A stretch of DNA of 64,000 nt from Boesenbergia rotunda (Eukaryota; Streptophyta; Magnoliopsida; Zingiberales; Zingiberaceae), in NCBI GenBank assembly GCA_024364735.1, contig JAGFNQ010000854.1, forward strand, positions 561,856 through 625,855. The letters run 5' to 3'. The notes under the pieces are model-generated. The model saw only the letters and a program-made list of their open reading frames with translations. It was not told the DNA's origin and searched no databases. Of this stretch, positions 47,535 through 59,701 are shown piece after piece; position 1 is the first letter of the stretch, and the number at the start of each line of letters is the position of its first letter. A program made the position numbers and the translations under genes.

Positions 47535-47965
47535 TACTCCTCTCGGGAGAATTTACCTGGTGCCAACCGGATCCTCCAGTTGGACTTTTGCCCGGCAGTC
47601 CTTTCGCCAGGTCTTGAGTTACCAAGCTGCCCTTCGCTTGGTGCCTAGCAGCCCTTCGCTAGGTCTTTTCTTCTGGCAGCCCTTCGCCAGTGCCTAGCAT
47701 TCCTTCGCTAGGGCTCGTCCATTCTGGCAGTCCTTCGCCAGTGCCTAGCATTCCTTTGCTAGGGCTTTTCCTGTCTGGCAGTCCTTCGCCAGTGCCTAGC
47801 ATTCCTTCGCTAGGGCTTTTCCTGTCTGGCAGTCCTTCGCCAGTGCCTAGCATTCCTTCGCTAGGGCTTTTCCTGTACACTCAAGAAACTTGTTAAACAA
47901 CAAGTAACCCTTAACTTTTAAACCCTTTTGCCAATATCAAAACACAGGTTTGACTTGGGTGCAAT
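47535..47965. repeat. 51-bp minisatellite in LTR-like sequence
   Basis: About four units of roughly 51 bp alternate agcattccttcgctagggct and ctggcagtccttcgccagtg (47650-47876); each half unit is itself partly palindromic. Open frames on both strands (17-residue repeats) follow from the 51-bp period and are not genes. Confidence 0.75.
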
Positions 47966-48384
47966 CTGCACCAACAGCCTCTTCTTATTCATGGGATGAG
48001 TATAAAAGAGGGTCTAGTCATTTTGAATGATTAGAGTTGTTTTCCCTTCTTCCCTTCCTCTCTTCTTCCTCTTCTCCCTCTTGGTCGAAACCCTTTTTGG
48101 GGTTCTTGGTGCTTTTGTGAACTACCTCAAGTTGCTAGCACAAGTAAGGTAGTTTTTTTCGAAGTTGAGAGATCATGTCCGTGTGGATACGCATAAAGGC
48201 ACGAAGGTTTGAACGTGCAAGAGATTCGGTGGCACTTGGATGAACGGGATAAACGTAAGGGCACGCTCCAAAGGTATACACTTTAGATAGAAGATGAACT
48301 TCGTACGAGTTTTCTTTCGCATGGATCGCTCGAGGGATCTTGTTTCCACTGCGTTTTGTGTTTATGATGTCGGGAGATCCCTAC
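47966..48384 (+). repeat. LTR-like fragment
   Basis: A TATA box tataaaag at 48001 is followed by a C/T-rich leader and tcgaaacccttt, the same layout as the promoter parts of the Tekay-like solo LTRs at 38101 and 55664. No ends could be fixed. Confidence 0.4.
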
Positions 48385-48856
48385 ACGGGCATCCACAACA
48401 CCACGGCTATGTCTACTCACATCGGGCATCCGCAGCACCGCGAGGTAGTAGGGTTAGCAACTCCTAGTCGTGCATCCGCAACACCACGGCTAGGCCTACT
48501 CACCTCGTGCATCCTCAACACCGCGAGGTAGTAGGGTTTTAGCAGCTCTTGGTCGGGCATCCACAACACCACAACCAGGCCTACTCACCTCGAGCATCCG
48601 CATCACCGTGAGAGAATAGGGTTTTAGTAGCTCCTGGTCGGGCATCCACAGCACCATGGCCAAGCCTACTCACCTCGGGCATCCGCAGCACCACGAGACA
48701 GTAGGATTTTAGTAGCTCCTAGCTGGGCATCCGTAGTACCACGACCAGGCCTACTCACCTCAGGCATTCGTAGCACCGCGAGGCAGTAGGGTTTTTGCAG
48801 CTCCTGGTCAGGCATCCGTAGCACCACGACCAGGCCTACCCACCTCGGGCATCCGC
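48385..48856. repeat. 85-bp minisatellite, about 5.5 copies
   Basis: Units start cgggcatccacaacaccac (or variants) and run to gtagctcctggt, period 85 bp; each unit holds two related halves (gcatccgcagcaccgcgag). Copy B is inserted in the last unit, and the array continues for a few bases after it (61026-61039). Confidence 0.85.
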
Positions 48857-50161
48857 TGTTGGTGTAGTTTACACTAACGGTCAAACTCAAGTTTTGATGA
48901 ATGACAAACAGGTTAAAGTTAGGTTGTTATGGTTCTAACCTCTTTACCAAGTGTGCAGGGTTGAAAGACTTAGGACCAGACACTAGGCTGAAGTCCAGGA
49001 TGGTTGAGTCCTGGCAGAAAGTCCAGTTGGGTCCGCGAGGCCTGACAACTGGCTGAAGACCAAGTTGGTGGAGACTTGGCAGAAAGACCAGGGTGGTTGA
49101 GTCCTGACAAAAAGTCCTGGTAGGTCAAGAAGTCAAGTAAAACTGCACAAAGGGTAAGTAAGGTAAGTCACTGGAGGAGCGAACCAGTGAGGACGGGTCC
49201 CATTTTGGGACTTTAGGCGCGGTCCAACTTAGACCCATTTGGGTGATCTAAGTTGAGTCTTGGTTAGATCCTGGTCCGGATGTGGACGGGATCTAATTAC
49301 CTTTGAATATTTCACATTTTAGTCCATTTTATTATTATACTAACTCTGGTTTACAGGGTTTATTTGGTATATGGACTAAGTTGATTTTGCAGGTGAATTC
49401 TGCAAAATTACTCCTCATTATTTTTTAATTTGAAATTTTATTAAAGAATAAATTTATTCTTATTCATTCCTATTATTATTATCCACAGCTTGGATAAGAT
49501 GAATTTCTATTCCTATTATTTTTTTTGTTAATAGAAATTCAAATGATGGATAAAGCAGATTGAGTTGTGCTACTTCAAATGATGGATAAAGCGCTGCACA
49601 AAAATAGGATCTGGATGAAACTCAAAGCTCGAGAAGTCCTCTATAAAAAGCATGAGAATTAGCACAGAAAAAAAAACAACACGCCATCATCTCTTCTTCA
49701 CGCTTTCACGCTCGGTGCTTCCACGCTCTTTTGCTACGGCCTGTCTTCCAACTCGTCTACGTCCAATTACTGCTGGAAGACCACCCTTAACATCCAAACA
49801 CATTCAGATAATTTTGTTTGGTAACGATTTTATTACTGCATTATCTGTACTCATTTCTATTAGAGAGTGTGAGGTTGTCACACTCTCTATCTCTGTATTC
49901 GCCTACTCTACCGGGGGTCTCCGGTAGAGAGTTTTAGTGAATTGCCCACAGAAAAGGTCCGAGGGACCTGGGCCTTCGAGTAGGAGTCGCCGAAGGCTCT
50001 GAACGAAGTAAAACTCATTCGTGTTTTGTGTGTTCGTTTTTTATCGTTTCTTTTGTTTCCGCTGTGCACGACTTTACGAACACATTCTTTTTACTCTGAA
50101 AAATATATTTTTTTAAACACACGTGATTCACCCCCCCTCTCACGTGCATTCCGATCCTACA
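48857..50161 (+). repeat. 5' LTR of copia copy B
   Basis: 1,305 bp. TATA box tataaaaag at 49642-49650. It lacks 16 bp of an AT-rich stretch (near 49463) present in the other two LTRs. Confidence 0.92.
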
Positions 50162-50424
50162 AGTGGTATCAGAGCCAGGTTCGCTCTGAATCGGTGCAAC
50201 CACCGTAAGAGCAGGGGGAAATCTGTTTTGTGTCTTTTGTTGCATGATCTAAATTTGGTATTCTTGCCTAAATTTAGTTATTTTTCTCGTTCGTTGGTTT
50301 TACTTGAATCTGGTGCAACACCATTCAAATTGCTTTTCGTTAGTTTATCCTTTCCCGCACTACTAATCCAAGACCCAGTCTTGGGATATTTTTTCTACTT
50401 TTATTTCGTGTGCACAGAATTTAA

Positions 50425-51333
50425 ATGGCCCAAGGTGAAGGCTATAGCACTGCCCGCCCTCCCCTCTTTAATGGGGAAGACTTTCCCTACTGGAAGAGAA
50501 GGATGGAGGTTTATCTGAAGACCGACATGGATCAGTGGTTCGCAGTTCAAACAGGCTACACACCGCCAATGGATGAGGGAAATAATGCTCCACTGAAGCC
50601 CGACAGATGGAACCCGGAGATGAAGAAAAAGGCTCAGACCGAGTTCAAAGCTCAGAACACCCTCCAGTGCGGACTTACCAAAGAGGAGCTAAACAGAATT
50701 GGACCAACCGACTCGGCGAAGGAGCTATGGGACAAATTAACAGAATTACATGAAGGCACTTCTGATGCAAAGGTAACAAAGAGAGATCTGTTATTGAATA
50801 AGTTATTTAACATAAAAATGCAGGAAGGAGAATCAGCAAGTCAACTCCACGCCCGGATTAAGAACATATTGAATGGACTCCACATGATCGGGCACAAACA
50901 GGAGAACCGGGACATCATAAGGTATGCGTTAAATGCGTTCCCTAGAAATTCACTATGGGCATCTATTATAGATGCCTATAAAATTTCTAGGAATCTTTCA
51001 AAAATTAATCTGGATGAACTATTTGTGAATTAGAGCTGCATGAGCAAACTAACGCCAAGGTCGAGAAAGGGCTAGCTTTATTTGCAGGCTCACCAAAAGA
51101 AGCCAAATCAAAGAGAAAAATTCAAGAAGAACCTGAAGATGAGTCAGACTCTGACTCAGATGAAGAAGAACAACTGGTGAACTTGGTAAGAAAAATGTTC
51201 ACCAGAAGGAAGAACAAATTTTCAAAGAAAGATATTCAAAAGGTAATGAAGCCCTCCAGCACTAAAGGTAAAAGCAAAATGATCTGCTTCGGCTGTAACA
51301 GAAAAGGGCACTTCAAACATGAATGCCCTTACT
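50425..51333 (+). pseudogene. Copia gag, copy B, frameshifted
   Basis: Same gag as at 44873, starting MAQGEGYSTARPPLFNGED. A one-base loss near 51022 ends the first frame after DELF. In the shifted frame the zinc knuckle C-x2-C-x4-H-x4-C is intact (51290-51330) but a stop follows it at once (tag, 51334-51336). The damage is at different places from that in copy A. Confidence 0.85.
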
Positions 51334-51559
51334 AGAAGGAGGACCAACCCACTAAGAACAAAAAGAAGAAGGCTCTTCAAGCCACGTGGGATGAAAGCTC
51401 GGACGATTCCGACGATGAACAACCAAGGAACGCAAGCTACCTCGCACTGATGGCAACCGACCAGAATCGGACTCGGAGCAAGACGAGGATTCCGAATACG
51501 AGTCGAGCCAAGAGATCGGACTATTTTCGGACGGCTCGACTAAGGTATATTTAGATTCA

Positions 51560-51940
51560 GTGAATGAAAAGTTCTTTAAAATTATTTCTGTCTTAAATAA
51601 GAGATTAGATGCATCTGAGCTTAGGACTGATCAGCTCCTTAAGGAAAATCAAGACCTTAAGGAGCAAATTCTAAATCAAAACACAACTGAATTAAACTCA
51701 AAAATTTCTGAACTTGAAAATGAAAACTCCACCCTTAAGGGTGAAGTTCAAAAACTTAAGGATCTACTAGCAACTTTTACAACTCGATCCAAGAACCTTG
51801 ACCTTATACTTGGATCACAAAAGGGCATGTACAATAAGTCTGGGATATGTTTTAAATCAGGATCGGCCAAAGATCCTTTTTCTCCTTTGTCCACTCACGC
51901 AAAAAGCAATGTAAAGCATGGGTCCCAAAAGCTTACCTAA
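51560..51940 (+). pseudogene. Coiled-coil frame of copia gag region, copy B
   Basis: 126-aa frame nearly identical to 46008-46388, in the same frame as the pol region downstream. Leucine heptads predict a coiled coil. Probably the C-terminal part of gag. Confidence 0.6.
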
Positions 51941-54900
51941 CAAAGCAAGTAGGGCAGAATCAATATTATGTTCCCAAAAAGGACATTCATTACATTGACC
52001 CTAAACACCCCACCTATCATTTAGGGGAGGCTCCAAACTAGTTGGCACCTCAAAATCAGCCTTTGCCCAGTTGGGCACTTAGGACTAGTCTTAAAAGTTA
52101 ATCTGACTCTTGACCTACTTAGTATTAGGGTGGGTCGAGATAACGGTACGCTAGACAGACTCTCGGGGAGAACTAGCCGAAACTATCTCGACACATCCTA
52201 GACTAGTTAGACCAGGGTGTCTCAACAGGTAGGGTTAAAGTACAACTTCCTTAAGCAGCTTTGTCTAGAAAGAGGTTGTTGCTCCAATAAGGCTTCGGCC
52301 AAAGAAGGCCCCTGTGCCTCGCCTCCCGCCTGGAAGCTAATTATCGAAGTATACTTTTAAACTACTTCTTGTCAAACCCGAATCTAACAAAAGGTCAGAT
52401 TAATTTCTTTTATGAATCAAACTCAAACTCATCTCACACAAATCATAGGATCCCTTTGTTTGATAACTTAGATCAAGTGAGATGAATAAGGATAATAAGT
52501 TCAAATCATTGATTGATAATTTAAAACTCAAACTTGAATTTAAAATCTTACCTTTTAAATCCAAATTTAAATATCAATTAAATCAAAATTCAAAATTTAA
52601 ACTTAGCTCTTAATTAATTCAAATTTCAAAATCAAATATTAATTCAATTGTTTTCAAAACTCTTTTTAAGTTTTTTTTTCTCAAAATTTTTTTAAGTTTT
52701 TTTTCTCAAGTTTTTTTCAAAAATTCTTTTAAGTTTTTTTTAATTTTTTTTCAAAAATTCTTTTTAAGTTTTTCAAAATTCAAATGTTTTCTGTTTTCAA
52801 TCTTTTTCAAAAATGTAAACTTAACTTAAAATTAACCTTTTCAAAAAGATTAAACTGAACTTCAACTTGAATTCTAATCAATCCTACTTAACTGTAGGAA
52901 AATAAATGGATTATCGACAGTGGGTGCTCCAGACACATGACTGGGGATCCTACCAAGTTTACATAACTCAAGTTCAAACGACAAGGGACCGTTGCTTTTG
53001 GAAACAACGGTAAACTTAAGGTAATTGGTCTAGGCAATATTGAACTTGAATCTGATTTTATAATTAAAAATGTCTTACTTGTTGAGAACTTCTATTTTAA
53101 TTTACTAAGTATTAGTCAATTATGTGACACTGGATATAAGGTTAAGTTCTTATCTAATGAATGTCTGATCAAACACACTGACAACCCCGACATCACACTT
53201 AGAGGACATAGGCACAACAACATTTATGAAATTAGATTAACCTGACCCTTAGCAAACTGCCTTTTAACCCATAAGGATGAGAGTTGGCTTTGGCATAGAA
53301 GACTTGCACACATTCACTTTAGAAAACTACCTACACTAAATGGCTTAGTTAGAGGCCTACCAAAATTACCTAACCTTGAGTCAACCATATGTAATGCTTG
53401 CCAACAAGGAAAACAAACTAGATCAACTCACAAACCAACTAATCGAACTCAAACTAAATCAATTCTTGAATTAATTCACCTAGACCTGTTTGACTCACAT
53501 GGGGTAAAATCAATTAGTGGGAACCTATATTGTTTAGTAATCATCGATGACTATTCAAGATTCACTTGGGTCAAATTCTTAAAAAATAAAGATGAAACAT
53601 TTGAAATATTTACTCAATTTTGTAAACTAACAGAAAATGAAAAAGGGGTGAAAATTAAAAGACTTAGGAGTGATAATGGCGGAGAATTCAAAAACCAAAA
53701 ATTTAACCAATTCTGTTTAGAAAATGGCTACCACCACGAATTCTCCTGCCCTAAAATACCTCAACAAAATGGAATTGTAGAAAGGAAAAATAGAACACTA
53801 CAAGAAGCAACTAGAACAATGCTCAATGAATTCAACCTACCTAAATACCTTTGGGCTGAGGCTATCAGTACAGCCTGTTATGTACAAAATAGAATAACTA
53901 TAAATAAAAATTTAGGAAAAACCTCATTTGAAATTTACTATAACAAACAACCTAATGTTAAATATTTTAAAGTATTTGGATGTAAAGTGTATATACTAAA
54001 TACGAGAGAACACTTAGGAAAATTCACATCTAAGGTTGAAGAAGGTATCTTTTTAGGTTATTCTCTTACCAGTAGAGCCTATAGAGTTTATAACAAAACA
54101 ACTCTAAGGATTGAAGAAACTACAAATGTAAAATTTGATGAAAAATCTAGTCCAAACAAATCTGATCAAACCATCTATCAACCCATTGATTTTATCAGGT
54201 CCAGCACCAACCCAGATGAAAACCCAACTGAGGACCAAGACCATGATCTAATTGAACCTGAACCTGAACCCAACCAAACTAGAAATGTTCGAGTTAGCTC
54301 AGCCCACCCAACTGATCAAATCATAGGTGATCCAGAATTAAAGGTTCAGACTAGGTCAGCTTTTAGAAACCTTAACCAGATTGCCTTAATTTCCAAAATT
54401 GAACCCAAGTCTGTAGAAGAGTCCTTACTTGACCCTGATTGGATCATAGCTATGCAGGAATAGTTAGCCCAATTTGAACGTAATCAAGTCTGGGATTTAG
54501 TACCCTTACCTAAAGGTAAAAAGTTTATTGAAACTAAATGGGTCTTTAGGAACAAGCTTAATGAACAAGGTGAAACAGTTAGAAACAAGGCCAGCTTAGT
54601 AGCTAAGGGGTTTAGCCAGGTAGAGGGACTTGATTATGATGAAACCTATGCACCTGTAGCTAGACTTGAGTCCATTAGGATGATTTTAGGTTATGCAGCC
54701 CATAAGGGATTCAAGTTGTATCAAATGGATGTTAAGTCAGCCTTCTTAAATGGTCTAATTAAGGAAGAGATTTATGTAGGTCAACCCCCCGGTTTTGAAA
54801 GCTTAGAATATCCTGACTATGTTTTTAAACTTAAGAAAGCTCTGTATGGACTTAAGCAAGCCCCTATAGCTTGGTATAAAAGACTGTCTAACTACCTAGT

Positions 54901-55663
54901 ATCTAAAGGCTTTAACCAAGGTAAAATTGATCCAACTCTATTTGTTAAGACCTTAAAATCTGATATTTTTATAGCCCAAGTATATGTAGATGATATAGTA
55001 TTTGGCTCAACTAACTCAAATTTTTTGCAAGAATTTATAACTTTAATGGAAAATGAATTTGAAATGAGTTTAGTAGGTCAATTAACCTTCTTTTTAGGGC
55101 TACAAATAAAACAAACTAGTGAGGGTACTTTTGTCTATCAACAAAAATACACTAGAGAACTACTTAGAAAATTTGGAATGGATAATGCAAAAGAAATCAA
55201 AACACCTATGTCTACCAATCAGACCATAGACAGTGACCCAAATGGCAAACCTATTGATCTTAAGTATTATAGAAGTGCCATAGGCAGCCTCCTTTACCTA
55301 ACTGCAAGTCGACCTGATATTCTCTTTGCAGTTAGTATGTGTGCTAGGTATCAAACCTGTGCTAAAGAATCACATCTAACCCTAGTTAAAAGAATATTTA
55401 GGTATCTTAAAGGGACAGAAAATTTAGGAATTTGGTACCCTAGAACAATCCAATTTGAACTTATTGGATTCTCTGACTCAAACTATGCTGGCTGTAAGTT
55501 AGATAGAAAAAGTACTAGTGGTGGGTGTCAACTACTAGGACCCTCACTAGTGAGTTGGTTTAGTAGAAAGCAACATTGTGTTGCCCTATCTACCACTGAA
55601 GCTGAATATATAGCTATGGGAGAATGTGTAGCCCAGTTACTTTGGATGATGCATACCTTAAAA

Positions 55664-57982
55664 TGTAACGCCCCAAAATTCCCATTTTTAGTTCTTAAAG
55701 TCCTTAGAATTATTTAAAAATGGTTTAGAAATATTCTAGATATTTTTAGGGATTTTTAGAATATTTTTATAGAATTTTCCGAGTCTGTTCAGTATTTTTA
55801 AAAAAGGGAAAAACGTTAAAGGGCAGCAGGGGGTTCGAACCCGCGACCACCAGGAGAGCAGGCGCGCACGCGACCGGCTGGGCTAGGGTATCAAGCACAA
55901 CAAAAGGTGGAGAGAAATAAATTTATGAAGTAGTTACGCTTTTTCATTAAGATAGTATAAATAGATGATTAAAGAGAGGAAATTGGATTTTTTTGGTTTT
56001 CTTTTCCCCACCCTAGCCGCGCGACGCCCAAACCCTCACGCCGACCCCTCTTCCTCCTCTCTTGGGCGAAAACCACACCAAGCACCAAGACCTCCTCTCC
56101 TCTCTTCCAAGGGGCGCCGGCCAAGGAGGGATCAAGGAAAGCGGAGCATTACGTTCGTCTCGACCAAGACCTCCTCTCCGAGATCTCAAGTTTCTCCCGA
56201 GCCCTAGACGTCAATCTTGGTTGTAAGTCCAAGATATCAATGTAAGTACTGCTCACCTGCAGTAAGAGGCGGTTTTTCCGCAAGAATTTCCCTTAAAAAT
56301 TTTTAAAAGAGATGTTTCCTTTTTGTTTAAGTTTTTGCATGTGATCTTGTTCATTATATGCTTGTATAAGTTTGATAAAGCACCCTATGTGAGATTAGGG
56401 GCTAAGAAAGTTATGAGAAAAGAAAAGAGAAGATAAAGATAAGAAAAGAAAAGGCCAAGGCCTTAAGAAATCCCCAAAAGTCAAGACTTAGGGATTTTAG
56501 CACGCAAGGTGCTCGAGAAAATGCCAAGGCATTTACAGATAAGAAAGAAAAGAAAGAAAAGCTATTTTATTTTCTAAGGCCAGTACCCGGCGTCCAAGGG
56601 CATCGTTAAAGAAATCCAGGTGTCCAATTCCAAGGTCTTGGCCCTGGTAGACCAAGGTATGCTCTATTAGGATTGGTGGCTCGCTACCCCAACCTTTTAG
56701 GGAACGCGCATGAGATGGTACTTACGTCTTCAGTGGATCCAAGTGATTATTATTTTCAAGTATATGCTTTAGCAAAGTTTCTAAAGTTTAAAGAGTTTTC
56801 AAAAAGTTAAAGAATAGCTAAAGTTTCAAGTTGAGCCAAGAAAAGTAAATTGAGATTTATTAATGCTTGAGTATGCATGTTTTGAGTTATACATGTTCTT
56901 AGTTTTCTTTCAAGCATATAAGTATCTCATATGATTTTCATATTGATCAAGAAGCATGTTTGCACATTTCGAGATTTTGTGAGCTAGATAGTACTTACTA
57001 AGCTTTTTGCTTACTAGTTGCATTTCCTCTTACTGCAGATAAAGGTAAAGGCAAGCAATTCTGAAGGAAGGCGACGAGGCGGTGCTGAGTAAAGTGTGTG
57101 TGGTGGCTGATTTTGGAGAGATCCTTGAGACGAGACAATTTAGTTATTTGAATTACAATGTTTTAGTTTATTCAAATTTCAAGTTCTTGCTTTATGGAGT
57201 TTAGCGAACATTTAAGCTTTGGATAGTACTACATGCTCAATTTCTTAGAGTAAAGATTCCATGACATTTCATTTAGCATACATATCCTTATGATTGCGTT
57301 GGATGAGTAGAAGTGTGAGTAGTTTGGAATATTGATACTTTGTTGAAGATATTGATGCATGTGCCAAGATAGTACTAGTTCCCCTTTGAATTAAGTTTTT
57401 ATTGCTTAAATATGTTTAGAAAAGTTGCATTCACATTTCATAATGCTTTAGCAAGGTGATAGAACATGTATTTGGTGTTATGAATGCATAGGAGTCAAGA
57501 TTGGTACAAACTCTAAGGTTAAAGTTCATATAAACTTGAATAGCTTATTTACTTCCACAAAAGTTCTAATTTCAAGTTTATGGATTCGTTTTGATTGGCT
57601 AAGTTGTTTAGAAAACTGGTATAGAGTATAGAAATGGTGTCATGATTTTATATGGCTCGAAACTATATGTTTGGTGGGCTTTTGAAACGAGGTTTCGAAT
57701 CTGAAAATCAGGTTTTCAGACTTATCAGTCGACTGGTACAGTATCAGTCGACTGATACCCGTAAGCTGAGTTGGGCGAGGCAAGTTTCAAATAGTATTTT
57801 CTTACGAGTTTTTGAGAAAGAAAGTGTGACATGGTATCATGCATGACTATTTAAGTTAGAATATCATTCTTAGATAGATTAATACAAAAAAAAAGGGATT
57901 TCCGCACTTTTAGTCGTGCATTAGAGTCGAGAAGTAGACAAAAGTAACGATCCGTCTAAGGCAGAGAAGGCGGGTCGCTACA
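55664..57982 (+). mobile_element. Tekay/Del-like solo LTR nested in copia RNase H
   Basis: Starts tgtaacgcccc (55664) and ends gggtcgctaca (57982), with perfect 5-bp TSD taaaa at 55659-55663 and 57983-57987. Removing it and one TSD restores continuity of the RNase H reading frame. TATA box tataaatag (55956-55964), C/T-rich leader, and gtacttactaagc/ttactgcagataaagg near 56990-57045, parallel to the solo LTR at 38101. No internal region. Confidence 0.9.
55832..55885 (-). promoter_or_regulatory. tRNA-like A and B boxes, antisense in the solo LTR
   Basis: On the minus strand tagcccagccg (55885-55875) fits the Pol III A-box pattern, and ggttcgaaccc (palindromic, 55832-55842) fits the B box, with about 33 bp between. 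No complete tRNA fold is present. It may be a tRNA or SINE remnant absorbed by the LTR. Confidence 0.5.
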
Positions 57983-58251
57983 TAAAAGACTTTAACTTAG
58001 AGTTTAAGAAAGTTAAAATCTTTATAGATAATCTAAGTTCAATTAACCTAACCAAAAACCCAGTCCACCACTCTAGGACCAAACATATAGAAATTAAACA
58101 CCATTTTGTTAGAGATCATGTAAATAAAGGGGAAATTGAACTTAATCATGTTGAATCTAAGGCTAACTTAGCAGATATATTTACTAAACCGCTCCCTGAA
58201 TCTGAATTTAGCAATTTAAGGAGGTTAATAGGAATGTGTGTTGTAGACTAG

Positions 58252-59701
58252 GACTAACCGGATCATTTTTACCTTTTTGATAAATCAACTCACATATTCT
58301 GCTTGACACTTAATTTTTTTTGAATTAACTTAATTTTAGTATTCAAACTTCAGTTTTCAATACTAACCTGATCATGTATTTCCAAAATTGAGTTGAATGT
58401 TTAAAACTTGACTTCGAAGTTGGAGGACTTAGCCTAAGTTTGACCCCTAGAACTGCATGAACCTATAGATCTAGGTAGCCGCATCTCACAAAACACATTA
58501 AGGTTAATTTGCTTGTGCCTGCAAAACATAGAACGGTTGTGAGATGCATAGGACTTTGCCTGGACTTCAGAATGCTTAAGTCTGTGCATCGTAGCAAGTC
58601 TGGGCATTAAATATCAACTTCATATTGATCAAGTCAAGTAGTTTTTCTTAGCTAGACACTAAAACTTGACTTGACTAATCTGGTGAACACTACTATTCTT
58701 TAGATAGTTAGCTAGTAACTAAAATTAGACATCTAGAATGGACTAAGATTCTTACTTAGTTTAGGAGGAGCTTAAGTCAAAATCTTTCTTATTTTGTGTG
58801 TCTTTCAAATATGTTGGTTATTTTTGAGAATTTTACTTAACCTTGAAATTAGTTTTCAAACTATTCCTAAATTTTTTTTAAAGCCTTTTTCTCTCTTTTG
58901 AAAACAGTGTTGAAAGAATTTTTTTTGAAAAATTATCCTTAGCTTTCACTTATTTTGTTTAAAGTAGCTTTATGAAAATCGTTTGAAAATATACTTTGAA
59001 TCTAGCTTGTTAAAACCATGCTTGAAATTTGGTCTTACAATCTTATCCTTAAACACTATCTTCAAGAAAGAAATAAAAACACTATCTTCAAGAAAGAAAT
59101 ATACATGGGGCGAATTTTCTTTACAAAATACTTATTACCCCTATCTTCTACAAATGCCTTAACCCTTGAAATATTTTTTTAATATTTTCACCTATTTTGA
59201 AAAACTCTTGTGAACATGTTTGACTATTTTGTTACTCCTTGAAAATATTTTGGAAAATCCTTTTTGCTAAACAATCATTTTCTGTGGTTTCAAATACTTA
59301 GATTTTTGTCTCTAAGCATTACATCTATATCTTTTGGAAAAAAAAACATGATTTATTGAAGTCAAATTTAGACACTTATGTTTTTAACCTAGTCCATTTT
59401 ATGTTAAATTGAGAATTTGACTTCCCCCTTCTGGATTAGTTCAGAACCTTGGTCTGTTTTTTAAGCACCATTTTTATTTTCTTAATCCTTGAGTGCTTAT
59501 TATTTGTTTAAGACTTGGTTGCCTAATATCTCTTTATGTTGATGAATGCCAAAGGGGGAGGGTTATACGGTTAAGAGTTAGAAATTAAAACAACCTTGAT
59601 TTTAGAGCATGTCATTTACATATTATGAGTGTACTTATTGCTGTTACATGTTATTTTTCTAATTTTAACCCAGGTTGTCATTGCATCAAAAAGGAGGAGA
59701 T
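58252..59701 (+). other. Non-coding region between RNase H and 3' LTR of copy B
   Basis: 1.45 kb of AT-rich sequence ending in the polypurine tract. SIRE/Maximus elements often hold an env-like frame here; none longer than about 60 codons is open in this copy. Confidence 0.6.

Larger units (their letters stand above)
52900..58251 (+). pseudogene. Copia pol, copy B (PR-IN-RT-RH), interrupted
   Basis: Protease DSGC motif near 52918. A GAG-pre-integrase zinc region (HRRLAHIHF...CNACQQGK, 53290-53415). Integrase core with HLDLFDSHG, RSDNGGEF and NGIVERKNRT supplying the D, D, E residues. RT with QMDVKSAFLNG and YVDDIVFGST (about 54985). RNase H with SDSNYAGC and TEAEYIAMGE, completed after the nested LTR (HHSRTKHIEIKHHFVRDHV, ADIFTKPLPE) and ending at 58251. 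In-frame stops occur near 52965, 53243 and 54461. Open stretches are 53648-54463 and 54680-55663. Confidence 0.9.

Noticed and set aside
47659..47896. Repetitive protein genes on both strands
   Set aside because: The frames arise from a 51-bp (multiple of three) repeat and lack start context or similarity.
48385..48856. CRISPR-like array
   Set aside because: Units are contiguous with no unique spacers and the genome is eukaryotic, so it is a minisatellite.
55820..55893. tRNA gene on the minus strand
   Set aside because: Boxes fit, but stems do not pair as in a tRNA and the sequence is inside an LTR.
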